From Poa pratensis (taxonomy: Eukaryota; Streptophyta; Magnoliopsida; Poales; Poaceae), in the NCBI GenBank assembly GCA_947311845.1, contig CAMZMU010000013.1:1777028-1841027 (forward strand): a DNA stretch of 64,000 nucleotides, written 5' to 3'. Below the pieces are notes generated by a model that saw nothing but the letters and a program-made list of their open reading frames with translations, was not told where the DNA came from and did no database searches. Positions 53,580-64,000 of the stretch are shown here, one piece after another (the first letter of the stretch is position 1; each line of letters opens with the position of its first letter). Position numbers and translations under genes: made by a program.

Positions 53580-54538
53580 TGTCGCAGAAGTGGAACATGG
53601 GGTTCCCCTGATGCTGCCAAAGTGGGTCCACCACTTGGGACCACCATGAAGATGGACAAGGCAAGGAGTCAAGTTCAGCAGATGGGTCAGCTCATCTGCC
53701 CCAAGGAAACCCGACAAGTTCGACATCAACACGTTGCGGCTAAGAGCTAGGCGACCTTCCGGGGTCACCCATTGCCCGGAGAACAAGGCGGAGTACCCGC
53801 GGTTCCGTGCGCCCGGCAGGAGGCCAGGCGTACCCCGGGTCCTCCATCCGTACCGCCAACAGGATAAGAACACCAGCTCGCCGGAAGATGGTAAAAGGCT
53901 TGGGCACCAAGGCGAGGGACACGCCTTGGTGACATTGCCACGAGCGTGGTTGGTGGGGCGGACAGGCTTTGTCCGTCCCACCTTTCCCAAAGGGCGGACG
54001 GCCGCGCCACCCTCCAGAAGATGCTTGGAGGAGAGGAGGCCACGTCTCCTCTCAAGACAATCGAGGGGTTCTCCCGCCAAAAAACCCCTCACGCCCCTCG
54101 CGTGCCCATGTTGGATCCCCTTAGCCTATAAAAGGAGGACCATGGCACCGAGGGAAAGAGACGGAAGCTAAGATAGAGATCAAGCAAGACTAGACTAGGG
54201 TTCGGAGGATAGAGAGAGAGGTGATCTCCCCAGGGCAGGATCTGCTCTTCGTGTTGCGCCGGCCGGAACTCTGCCGGGTTCATCCCAGAACACCCTTGTA
54301 CACCACACCATGATGAACACTTCAATTCAGACATGCAGGAGTAGGGCTTTTAGCCTCCGGGCGGCCTGAACCTGGGTAAACCCTGTGTGTCTCTCTGTGT
54401 TGCTTGCGTGCTTGTCCCAACGAAGAACTCGACGATCTTGCTCCCGGGTAAGGCGTCTTCCAGCCTCCTTCGCACCCCGTGCCGAACCTAAAATGGGGGT
54501 ATCCTCTACTCCCGGTGTCCGTGACCCGAGACACGACA
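53580..54538 (+). repeat. E3 3' LTR, 959 bp
   Basis: Starts TGTCGCAGAAGTGGAACATG and ends GAGACACGACA. It keeps about 80 bases (about 53746-53825) missing from the 5' LTR. Confidence 0.92.
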
Positions 54539-54627
54539 GATTCACACCTTCAGCTATTTTTTGTTTTCGATATTTTTGATTATTTTGAATTTCTTCTATA
54601 CAAAATTAATTCCTGAGTGCGTCAACA

Positions 54628-54646
54628 TACTCGGGCATCCCGAGTA
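54628..54646. other. Perfect 8-bp hairpin
   Basis: TACTCGGG-CAT-CCCGAGTA. It stands at the start of the repeat-rich stretch below and is not linked to any gene. Confidence 0.6.
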
Positions 54647-54659
54647 CTGAATGTTTGGC

Positions 54660-55129
54660 GGCAAAGCCAAAAAAATTGGTCCAAATCTTTCCCCATTCGC
54701 CGCCCCACTTTTCCCCATTCGCTGCGCTTGCAAATCCCTAGCCTCTCGCCGCCTTCCTCCATTTCCTCGCCGCCGCTTCAAATCCGTAGCCTCGCGCCTT
54801 CCTCCATCTCGCCGCCGCTGCAAATCCATAGCCTTGTCGTCACTGAAAATCAATAGCCTCGTCGCCGCTGCAAACCTGTAGCTTCGCCGCCCTCGTCCAC
54901 TCCATCGCCGCCCCTGCAAATCCCTAGATTCGCCTCCTTCCTCCATTCCTTCCTCGCCGTTGCAAATCCATAGCCTCGCCGTCCTCCTCCACTCCATCGC
55001 TGCGCTGCAATCCGTAGCCTCGCCACCGCTGAAATCTGCAGCCCTCGCCCACACCATCACCGCCCCTGCAAATCCTAGATTTGCCACCGCTGCAAATCCC
55101 TAGATTCGTCGCCACTGCAAATCCCTAGC
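54660..55129. repeat. Degenerate minisatellite of CTGCAAATCC(C/A)TAG units
   Basis: The motif CTGCAAATCC(C/A)TAG(C/A) recurs about a dozen times with GCCTCGCCGCC-type spacers of varying length. On the minus strand it reads as Arg/Gly/Glu-rich open frames with D-L-Q-R-R repeats, but the spacing is irregular and no domain is present. I take it as a degenerate tandem repeat rather than a gene. Confidence 0.7.
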
Positions 55130-57284
55130 TATTGGGTTACGTACATGGAAAACAAAAAAATTCGCCACTACAACGCAACAGCCAAGATCTACAATAAAGA
55201 TACAAGTGACAAGACATGCATATTTGATCTAACTATAAATCGTTACCGACACCGTTGAAGCGGAAGAGATGTCGATGACGACGTTGATGAAGCTTGTGGA
55301 AGAACTCCCTCGGCTAAGCCTAGCCAAGAGAATATCGTAGACTCCTCGCGTCTCGCCTTGATCCAACAGAGTGAGATAGAGTCAACCGTTTCTTAACGGA
55401 TCACCCCTCTGAGTTTCGCACGCATACATCTGATCTAGTCCAGCAGGGCTTCGCCGTCCACACTTGAAGCACTCACCGCTGGTGTATATGAAGGTGGAGA
55501 TCTCAAAACATGAGAAGGAGGGAGAGAGAGAGATTAGATATTAGATCTAGATCTAATCGGAGAGAGGAATCCTCTAATCCAACTAGAAGGAGATCTAACT
55601 TGTGTCTCCAAAGGAGAGGGGGTGGGGGTTTATATAGGAGGCCAAGGGGTAGAGGGACTTGGGGAAGGGGAAAGCTTTCTCCTAGTCCAAGTCAACTTGG
55701 GGAAGGGGAAAGTTTTCCCCTTGCCCAATTCGGTTTGGGAGGAGGAGTTGGAGTTGGACTCCAACTCTCCTCCCCCACCGCCTCAACCGCCGCCGCTGCC
55801 TTGGGTGGGGCCCGCCTTCGGTCGCACCGACCTAGGTGGGTGGGGCCCACCCTAGGCCGGCCGGCCCTTGGCCACCACCTCCGCCGCCTCCCCCCATGGG
55901 CCGCAAGGCCCATTAGGGTTTCGGCCAAGGGGGGAACTTCCCCCCTTGTGGCGCCTTGGCCCACCTGCCCCATGTGGGGTGGCAGCCCCTCTTGGTGGCT
56001 CCAATATATTTAATATTTTCCAATAATTATTTTATTAATTAAATAAATTAATATTTAATTAAATAATATTTTGTCTAATTAATTATTATTTGAATATTTC
56101 CTTTTACAAAATATTCCACGAATTAATTACTTATCATATAAAACACTTTTACATGATCCGGGACACCCAGTGTCCGCAGATAAAATACCCCGGATAAATA
56201 TTTCCCTCTTATATAAACCCTCGAAATAAATCCGACTAGTGATAGAAACTATTTCTATTACTCCGAGACACCTAGTGTCTGCATAATCCAATCTCTCTGA
56301 TAAAGATATTATCTACCACACAGAAACCATTCCGGTAATACTCTCTCGGTATCCAGACCAACCTTATACACAACAAACTAGAACTGACTTAAGCGTGTTA
56401 CCCTACAGGTTCGATAACGTGTAGCTATAATTAGATGTTTCCATCTAACCACCAGCCAGGGTCAAATACATGGGCTACCTGAATAACTGCTACCGTTATG
56501 CGAATAACACTTTGTTGAACCTGTTGATTATTAATTCGTCATTCCCATTACTCACGATACTGAAATTACCCGAGATAAAGTATTCCCGATATTTCCATGA
56601 ATCAATCCTTGATTCACTATATCTCTGTCTATCTCGTTTCCGGTAAGTTTCCTTTTCTCGTTCCCGTTATCCGATATCCCACATGATGTAACTTCATCAT
56701 GCATTGTCTACAGAACGTATTGGATATCATACATACCGAGTGGGCCTTGGAAGTATCTCTCTTTTGACAGAGAAGTAATTTCCCATCTTGGAACATTAGG
56801 ATATATGCACACCTTGGTAACCACACAGTGACTGCCATTTTGCCACCCAGGTACTTCCATGGCGTTGACGGTACCAAAGTAATTCTTCCAGTATGCATAA
56901 CCTCAATAACCTCCTGGTCTAAGGACATGTCATATAATAACCATCTGCGATATTGCACTAAGGACAAAAAGACACTTTGGAATCTTCTTAGCATATCAAC
57001 GATTTGGGTCTACCCAGCCACATTGTTTCCACCAACAATATGCCACTCATTGATGCTGACATAAACAATGTCCCAGACCAGGAAAACATGGTCTCTAGCA
57101 ATCAATGAATTAGTCTAAAAGGCAAGACTAGGCTATACTTTATTCTGTTCATATCTCTACACGTGCGAGTGAGTTTTCCTCTGAATCACATATTCAGGAG
57201 TCACCGCAGTTATAGCATAGAATCATGAAGCATAATTATGAATTAGATGTTAAACTTTATTGCCTTTTGGGCATACATCCAACA
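55130..57284 (-). repeat. Copia-type LTR, about 2.15 kb
   Basis: On the minus strand it starts TGTTGGATGTATGCCCAAAA, right after the purine-rich GTGGGAGAC typical of Copia polypurine tracts, and ends ...CCAATA where CAACA is usual. A minus-strand TATATAAACC motif lies near 55627. The internal part, with AATTCGGTTTGGGAGGAGG-like sequence, recalls Triticeae Copia LTRs. Short frames inside it are not genes. The matching 5' LTR is not in the window. Confidence 0.65.
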
Positions 57285-58345
57285 GTCTCCCACTTGCACA
57301 ATAGGCAATTTACTATTTGCACAAGACTCAACATCTGGGTGAAACAGATGGTTTCTCATGCTTCCTTTCTTGTGGTAGACTTTTTGTCATCAGACCCTTT
57401 CGGGGCTGTGTGAACTTTATGCATTATGCAGAAAACTCTTTTCTATCATAATCTCCTTGATCATATGATCACATCTAGTCTGGGCTATTCAAGGTGAAAC
57501 CTTGGTACTCTAACTAAGAAAACAGTTCTGATGTTTTCACAACATTATTGCCTCTTTTGTAAAGAACCACACCTAGTTCATTCAATGAACTGATAACCCT
57601 TTTTGGAATCATTTAAGCTCCCACAGTCACTGCGAATTGTTGTAGTGTACATAACATCTATGCTCAAAATTAATTAAGCATCCTAACCCTTGCTATTTCA
57701 CAAAATCATAAGATCATGTTTTATCCATGGTTTATCTTTTATGCTTATCTCATAAGTCTTTGTCCATGTAACTCTTACATTTCGAGATATTCTCTTTTGA
57801 AGATACTTCTTCAAAAACACCATTTAGAGAATACTCTATAAAATTGGAGTCAATTGAACTTTTGTTACAAAGTCAACTTGCCAACAATTTCCTTTATCAG
57901 TTGGTATTTGAATCCAAGAATGCATAATCCAGGAAATTCCCATAATGATCAGAATGAAAGAATCAATTGATCATGCTCACTACAGATATACTATCTTGGT
58001 TCTTGCATATGAATTTCCTTATCCTTTATGAGAACCTAGTTCTCTCATGTTTCGAATTTTCATTCAAAACACTTTGTGTGCATTCTTGCAGCAAGATATT
58101 AAATCATTATCAGGATAAATCCTGTCATGATACTAATTCCTTGCTCCATTCATTTCATTGAACAACTTTTCAATGATACATATATTCTATCAAATGAAGT
58201 ATTGTTAATGGTTTCCAAAATTAATTGAATACCATAAACAAGCTCCCACTAACTTTTAAGAACTTTGCAATTTCCTATGAAGTTAAACATTGCTTGTTTT
58301 ACTTCACATAATTACAAAACTAATCCAACCTTCATATCATCATCT

Positions 58346-58350
58346 GTCTG
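58346..58350. other. Target-site duplication of the solo LTR, left copy
   Basis: GTCTG is repeated exactly at 59929-59933. Confidence 0.92.
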
Positions 58351-59928
58351 TGATTGCGTGGATCACACGTTCGCTGGGAGACCCCAAGAGGAAGGTATGA
58401 AGCAGTGTGGCAGCAGTTTCCCTCAGTGTGAAACCAAGGTTTAATCGAACCAGTAGGAGCAAGAAATCACTTCTGAAGGTTGTCAGTGGCGCGCTGACGT
58501 GGAGCCTGCACACAACACAATCAAACTACTTTACCCCAATGAAACAGTGAGGTTGTCAATCTCACCGGCTTGCTGAAAACAAAGGATTAAACGTATGGTG
58601 TGAAAAACAGTAGTAAATTGCAGAGTATGAAAAGGAACAATGTTTGCAGTTGGTTGTATTATCAGTGTTAAAGAATGGACCGGGGTCCACAGTTCACTAG
58701 TGGTGTCTCTCCATAAAGATAACTAACATGCTGGGTGAACAAATTACAGCTGGGCAATTGACAAAATGTTGAGCGCATGACAATGCATATATATGACATG
58801 ATGATTACTATGATATTCATGTGGGCATTACGAGAAAATACATAGACCGTTATCCAACAGCGCCTATGACTAATAATCCACCGCCAGGTTGTCATCCGAG
58901 TTCCCCGTTGGTATTAAGTTGCAAGCAACGGATAATTGCATTAAGTAATGTGCGTAATGTAAATAAATGCATTAGACCTAACGGCGCACCCTTAAGCTAA
59001 GCATCGGTTATTTTATCCCTAGTGGCAACAGCACATCCACAATCTTAGAAGTTATTGTCACTCTGCCAGATTACCGGAGGCATGAACCCACTATCTAGCA
59101 TAAATACTCACTCTTGGAGTTACAAGCATCTACTTGGCCAAAGCATCTACTAGTAACGGAAAGCATGCAAGATCATAAATAACATATAAGATAGATTGAT
59201 AATCAACTTGACATAGTATTCAATATTCATCGGATCCCAGCAAACACAACATGTAGCATTACAATAAGATGATCTTGATCATGATAGGCAGCTCACAAGA
59301 TCTAAACATGATAGCATAAAGTGGAGAGACAACCATCTAGCTACTGCCATGGACCCGTAGTTCAAGGATGAACTACTCGCGCATCACTCCAGAGGCAGGC
59401 ATGGTGATGTAGAGCCCTCCGGTGATGATTCCCCTCTCCGGCAGGGTGCCGGGAAGAGCTTCTGAACCCTCCCAAGCAAGGGTTGACGGCGGCGGCGTCT
59501 CTAGAACTTTTCGTGGATAATGGCTCGGGTATTTAGGGTTTTCGCATCGGGAGGAATAAATAGGCGAAGGGGCGGCGACTGCAGAGCCACGTGGGCCCCA
59601 CACCACCCCACGGCGCGGCAGGGGGGGCCCGCGCGGCCCCATGGTGTGGGTGCCTCGTGGCCCTCCTCCGTCTCTCCTCTGGACTCCGTCTTCGTGTTGG
59701 AAAAATAGGAGGTTATGTCCAAGTTTCGTCCAATTCCGAGAATATTTCCAGACTAGCTTTTCTGGAATGCAAAAACAGCAGAAAACAGGAACTGGCACTG
59801 TGGCATCTTGTTAATAGGTTAGTCCCAGAAAATGCATAAAATGCTATGAAGTGTATATAAAACATGCAACAATTGGTATAATATCAACATGGAACATCAG
59901 AAATTATAGATACGTTTGAGACGTATCA
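58351..59928 (-). repeat. Solo LTR of the E4 family, TSD GTCTG
   Basis: It begins TGATTGCGTGGATCACACG on the plus strand and ends ACGTTTGAGACGTATCA, 1,578 bp. This is the same length and borders as the E4 LTR at 25033-26610. A perfect 5-bp duplication and the lack of internal sequence show that an element inserted and was then reduced to one LTR by recombination between its LTRs. Confidence 0.93.
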
Positions 59929-59967
59929 GTCTGCCACCACAGACATTTTTTTAATGACAAGTTGTGT

Positions 59968-60960
59968 ATTCATTTAACAAAACCCTCGAGCTGTACCTAG
60001 TACACATCCTCGATAAATTTTCCTTCAAAGGAATTTGTTTTGTTAACATCTTATACAAACATACTCATTAAATAACTAGTATTGTATTCATTTAACAAAG
60101 CCCTCGAGTTGTACATCGTACACATACTCGATTACTTTTCCTTAGAGGAATTTACTTTGTTAACATCTCATGCAAGTCTACTAGTCCCATTTAGATCAAC
60201 AAAGCCGTGCTACAGATCATATGATCCTGAGTAGTCAACTCTTGAATTTATCATAAAACCATTTATGACAAAACAAGCTTTATGATCAATTATTCCAACA
60301 GGAATTCCTTCAAGTCTCTCAACTCGAACTTGATGATATTACTAATTAGTATGACTCTAAGTCTTGAAGGTTTGGATACTATAGCACCTTATCCTATTAC
60401 TTTGTCTTAGCATATTGGCTCAAGTTTCCTAGAAACTCATATGCTCTTTATCTGGTTAAGTGATTATTTCTTGACAAGAAGTCATGCTCATGTTGCAATG
60501 ACTCTTGGTATTAGTCTAAAAGAATTGTCAATTGGAATTGCCTCCGCCTGCACAACTTTTGATAACTATTTCCGAAGATTCAATAATCTCTTCAAGAATC
60601 ACCATCCTCCCACTGAATTCAACAAGGAATAATTCCTTAAGAATCACATCTATCTTAGTAACAAAACATTGTCACTTATGTGGTGTTATAAGAGGACTTC
60701 CAATTAACTTATTGGAACAACCTACAAAGTAACTCATTGTCTTTTACTATTAGGATCGAGTTTCATCTTTCAGAAAATCTCAGAACCTAAATCCATCATG
60801 TCCATCAGAGTTTATCTTTCAAAACAATGACATGATGCAATAGACAATGAAATTTGCTTTGTCTTTTATCTTAGGACCAAGTTCCAATATTTCAGAAACT
60901 TTAGTACCTAGGACCAACGTGTCCATCCATAGTTTATCTTTCAAAACAATGACACGAACC
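59968..60960. repeat. Imperfect direct repeats, period about 120 bp
   Basis: GTATTCATTTAACAAA(A/G)CCC opens blocks at about 59968 and 60086. AGTTTATCTTTCAAAACAATG closes blocks at about 60808 and 60940. Identity within pairs is roughly 75-85 percent by eye. Non-coding. Confidence 0.65.
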
Positions 60961-61939
60961 AAGACAATTTAACTGTGCGAAAAATACCTAGCGAGCAAAC
61001 ATATTCTAGATTGGGTATTGCCAAACATTATGCAAAAACAAGAAGATTCTTAGTGCTGACTTCATCACACTTAGTCAGATTATGACTTGAAAACTTTCAA
61101 GACATAATTACATAATCACCAAGACTTTATATCTAAACTATTTTGTGAAGTTAAATACATCAATGATAAAATCATTAATAATCCATGACCTTATCCTTTG
61201 TTGATTTTTCACTATGTGCCGGGATACTTAATGAATTCAAACTTCAAAGAAGTGTGTAATTCACCATGTCTTTCACTCGTTTCACACAACGATATCTTGG
61301 ATTTCCTACCATCATGCATATGATGCATCTAAGATGATAGTGTCACCCGAAGGTGATATCAACACAATCACAAAATATTTTAGAACAAATGATATTCCCT
61401 TAACTTCAAAAGATTTGCAACTTGATCATCCCTGGAGGGAGTGATCTCCAATATTCTTTATCATAATAAACAGGACCAACTTGTCCTATAAATTCACAAG
61501 AATATTTATCACCAAACATGCGACCTAGTAACTTGAGCCGAAGCTCACAAATCTTTCAACTTGAAAAATAAAAGTGGAGACGTCTTCATCCAAGGACAAA
61601 AGTCCATGCGCCAAACTTGGCACACACTACCACATTTTATTCTTTATCCTTCTTACTTTCCGCAACCCTTATGTTGAATGCAAGAAAAAATCTTCGCAAT
61701 CAATACTCCAGAGTTACTAGCAAGAATAATGAATATCATTTAAATATAATTCTTATACTTCCTGCACAACTAGCAGGTTTCTTCTTATTAGTGCCTGAAA
61801 CCTTTTACAGTTCCACTTCCAATATCTTTTCTTTCCTCAGAAGTGGTATTCATGATTCTCCTGAACTAAACTTCCTCTTCTTCTTGAAGCATAGGAATTG
61901 GGCAACAATCGAACTTGATTGTTATCCCTCATCACATTA

Positions 61940-62500
61940 GCTTCTGCAGATTTCAGAATAGCAAGGAGCCATTCGATATTTTCTTCCTCCCACTCATGTT
62001 TTGAATATTGATGTATCCGTTGTTAAACGGGGAAGTGAAGACAACATCAAATATGTATTTGGCTCAGCTGGGATTAGAAAACCCCATGAGTCTGCAGCCT
62101 AATACCGTAATCAATTATCTTGATTACATGCTCGCTTGCTGAGCTTTCTTCCGCCATGTGACATGACCAGAAAACCTTTGTTATCTCATAACTCTCAGCC
62201 ATTGCCTGAGTCTGGTACACGACCGTGAGTACGACGATCATGTCGCTAAGCAAATTTGCGATCCAACCGCTTCTGCAACTCATGGCCCATGTCAACATAA
62301 GACATTGGATAGAGATAGCCTCAACACACTTCAAGCTGTGAGCTTCCCATAAGTAGTTTCGACAACGACCCCTGAAGGAGGAGCGTCGAGGACATACTTA
62401 TTCTTGGCAGCCCTAAGTACAAAACTTAGGAAACATACCCAAACAACATATTTACTCCTAATGGTAAAAAGTGGTTTCTATTTTAATTAGTGTACCAAGG
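61940..62500 (-). pseudogene. Copia gag relic
   Basis: On the minus strand, KNKYVLDAP (near 62400) resembles the R-x-Y-V-L-D block at the start of Copia gag. It is followed by DMIVVLTVVYQTQAMAESYE, then KVFWSCHMAEESSASEHVIK (K-A-x-x-x-C-K-M-x-E-G-x-x-V-x-x-H-V in intact copies), then NIQNMSGRK. This is the gag_pre-integrase-type helical core of Ty1/Copia elements. Several stops break it. No zinc knuckle or integrase follows. Confidence 0.6.
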
Positions 62501-62615
62501 TAAATAGCGGGTGTTACGTGTGTCGATCTACAACAATCTAAAGTTCACTAAGACATGATAATTATTTTTCTAGCACTAGTTAAAAATAAACTAATAATGT
62601 GCTCCCACTAGTTGG

Positions 62616-63749
62616 TGTCACTGAAGTCTTTAACAGAGCAAGGATGCACTGTTTGTGGAGGAAAAAAGATAAAGATACTGTTAGCTCCTTGGCTGCATGA
62701 GATATGATATGTAAACCAAAGAACAAGGGAGGACTTGGGATTATTGATCTTAAAGTACAAAATACTGCATTACTGCTCAGACATCTACACAAGTTTTACA
62801 ACAATGACAGTACTCCATGGGTTCAGCTGGTCCGAGATACATATTATTATAATTCGGTACCTCGTGCTGTCATATTATCAGGTTCCTTTTGGTGGAGAGG
62901 AATTATTGCTTTGGCTGATACTTACCGAGCAATTACAAGATGTGAAGTGGGCAATGGTCATTCCATTTTGTTTTGGTCTGATCTGTGGCAGGACAAGAAG
63001 TTAGAAGAATTGTTCCCACGCCTTTTTTCTTTTGACACCGACAAGCTGCAATCAGTACATGAGTTTCTGAGTAATGATCAGTGGACTGAAGCTTTTTCAT
63101 TGCCTCTCTCGGTGGAGGCACATGAGGAAATGGTGCAAATGCAGACTTTATTGCAGGATGTTGCTTTGAATGGAGAAGCTAATGATAGATGGATCTGTAC
63201 ACTCGGGAAGGGTGAATATAAGCCTAGTTTGATGTACAGACATAGTTTTAAGCACATTGATACTCACGCTTCCTCTTGCTGGGTTTGGAGGAGCAAGTGC
63301 CAGTCCAAACACAAGTTTTTTGCGTGGCTGATTTTGCACGACAGAATTAACACCAAGGAGATGCTCTTAAGACAACATTGGCATGTCACTGACAACCATA
63401 ATTGTGTTCTATGTCCTACACATCAGATTGAGGACTGGAGACACCTGTTTTTAACTTTAATTTTAGCACCAGAGTATGGAACTATCTGCAGATTGATTGG
63501 CATCCTGGGAACACAAATGAGACACTGGTTCGTGCTAAGAAAAGTTTTTTGGGACCATGCTACACTGAGGTTGTCATCTTAGCATGTTGGGCGATATGGA
63601 AGCAGCGTAATGGTTCGGTTTTCAAGAATATCAGGCCTACTTTTTTAGGCTGGAAGTTCTGCTTCTTTCATGAGGTCACCCTGCTTAAAGTTAGGGTGAA
63701 GGAGTCGGTTTTTACTTCTTTGTCATCATGGCTTGACACTTTGCCATAG
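62616..63749 (+). pseudogene. LINE ORF2 C-terminus with RT zinc-binding domain
   Basis: The frame reads RMHCLWRKKDKDTVSSLAA, a TGA (62698-62700) where Trp is expected, then KPKNKGGLGIIDLKVQNTAL, the conserved K-x-x-G-G-L-G-x-x-x-L block after plant LINE reverse transcriptase. Later, CWVWRSKCQSKHKFFAWLIL, HDRINTKEMLLRQHW and CVLCPTHQIEDWRHLF form the zinc-binding domain (zf-RVT). A frame change in a T-run near 63455 moves the end (STRVWNYLQIDWHPG, ACWAIWKQRNGSVFKNIRPT) to another frame, which stops at 63747-63749. The endonuclease and polymerase core are outside the preserved part. Confidence 0.88.
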
Positions 63750-63827
63750 AGCTCTCTGTATATAGCTTGTACATAATCTGTAAGTAGTATGTAAATACTT
63801 TTATTCTTCATAATAAAATGTGTGAGG

Positions 63828-63848
63828 CTGTGGGGGGCTCCCCCACAG
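63828..63848 (+). other. LINE 3' hairpin
   Basis: A perfect 9-bp stem with a 3-base loop, 12 bases before the A-tail. Plant LINE reverse transcriptases are thought to recognise such 3' structures. Confidence 0.8.
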
Positions 63849-63866
63849 TAGAAGGTTTCAAAAAAA

Positions 63867-64000
63867 TCTCTGATATTCCTCGTGATCAGGCTTTAGTGAT
63901 TCGGAATCCTCACTCATCAATAGATGGAAGCATGGATACATGGCATCCTCTATGATTAATGGGTAGGCCAACTTGCCGATCACTTCCTGCCGTGACTTCC
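63867..64000 (-). other. Unidentified open frame at the window edge
   Basis: The minus strand is open for about 43 codons from the edge: RQEVIGKLAYPLIIEDAMYP, then CFHLLMSEDSESLKPDHEEY, and it runs into the LINE tail. The composition looks protein-coding, but I do not recognise the family. It may be the exon of a gene or the ORF of another element cut by the LINE. Confidence 0.35.

Larger units (their letters stand above)
34275..54538 (+). mobile_element. E3: Gypsy/Tat element without pol, host of E2
   Basis: LTRs at 34275-35154 and 53580-54538 bound the element; flanking pentamers GATAC and GATTC match at four of five bases. After removing E2 (13.2 kb) it is about 7.1 kb. The order on the plus strand is 5' LTR, primer-binding-like TTTGGTGCGCCAGGTAGG, gag pieces, then directly an antisense aORF (53137-49718) and the polypurine tract GCCCGGGGGCTAC at 53567-53579. 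Protease, reverse transcriptase, RNase H and integrase are absent and no trace was found. PBS and PPT cores match those of E2, so an E2-like element may have mobilised it. Confidence 0.88.
57285..62610 (-). mobile_element. Internal region of the Copia-type element, without recognisable pol
   Basis: It begins with the polypurine tract next to the LTR and ends with a gag relic near 62,500. Between them I see no reverse transcriptase, RNase H or integrase, only AT-rich DNA with imperfect direct repeats of about 120 bp (59968-60170 and 60738-60960). The solo LTR at 58351-59928 is inserted in it. It looks like a non-autonomous or strongly decayed Copia derivative. Confidence 0.5.
62610..63866 (+). 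mobile_element. 5'-truncated LINE
   Basis: It starts inside the reverse transcriptase ORF and ends with a hairpin (63828-63848, CTGTGGGGG-GCT-CCCCCACAG), GAAGGTTTC and a short poly(A). Five-prime truncation and an A-tail are typical of plant L1-type LINEs. I found no target-site duplication. At the left the LINE abuts the start of the Copia gag region, and the expected Copia 5' LTR is missing there. Confidence 0.85.

Noticed and set aside
54596..55087. A 163-codon minus-strand open frame in the minisatellite
   Set aside because: It is a by-product of the CTGCAAATCC repeat units with irregular spacing and no domain.
55510..56013. Open frames of 77-167 codons inside the Copia-type LTR
   Set aside because: They lie in GC-rich LTR sequence, overlap in several frames and have no domain.
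1..64000. tRNA, rRNA and snoRNA genes
   Set aside because: I scanned for TTC-type T-loop boxes with paired arms and for rRNA motifs and saw none that I could support. A covariance-model search would be needed to exclude diverged copies.

Overview
The window looks like gene-poor chromosomal DNA from a large-genome grass, most likely a Pooideae/Triticeae species. The evidence is nested Ty3/Gypsy elements of the Tat lineage with long LTRs, Tourist-type MITEs, short Helitrons, CACTA and Copia debris, a plant LINE, and one interrupted low-copy gene. I found no bacterial-style operons, rRNA, tRNA or CRISPR array. Nearly every long open frame belongs to a mobile element or is a shadow of one.

Layout. 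1-3,360: remains of a low-complexity ORF, a small inverted-repeat element, a complete 367-bp Helitron (1,388-1,754) and a GC-rich unclassified stretch. 3,366-14,572: complete Gypsy/Tat element E1 on the minus strand (522-bp LTRs, TSD CTATG) with an antisense multi-exon extra ORF (aORF) on the plus strand. 14,578-23,900: MITEs, a 1-kb poly(A) retroposon with a 15-bp TSD, a perfect 205-bp tandem duplication, a minus-strand Helitron end, a Tourist MITE, a fold-back element, a Copia RNase H relic and a CACTA end. 24,077-33,499: a Werner-like 3'-5' exonuclease gene on the minus strand, split in its first exon by Gypsy element E4 (25,033-33,365, TSD TCCTC), which itself contains another LTR where pol should be. 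34,275-54,538: Gypsy/Tat element E3 (plus strand, no pol, antisense aORF), split inside gag by element E2 (35,800-48,980, minus strand, TSD GGTCA, near-identical LTRs). 54,539-62,610: a degenerate minisatellite, then one 2.15-kb Copia-type LTR with a gag-containing internal region, interrupted by a solo LTR of the E4 family (58,351-59,928, TSD GTCTG). 62,610-63,866: a 5'-truncated LINE with a 3' hairpin. 63,867-64,000: a short unidentified open frame running off the edge.

How the parts relate. E1 and E2 carry gag, protease, reverse transcriptase, two RNase H domains and integrase, all broken by frameshifts and stops. E3 has only gag pieces and the aORF. All three carry, between the pol region (or its missing position) and the 3' LTR, an opposite-strand gene with a Transposase_28-like domain followed by coiled coil, visible introns and a TATA-like motif upstream. 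E1 and E2 also share an in-frame amber codon between protease and reverse transcriptase, inside a 23-nt identical block. The antisense gene and the conserved amber are the most interesting leads. Insertion order is supported by nesting and by hand-counted LTR differences: E2 is youngest (about 0.5 percent), E1 older (14 differences in 522 bp).
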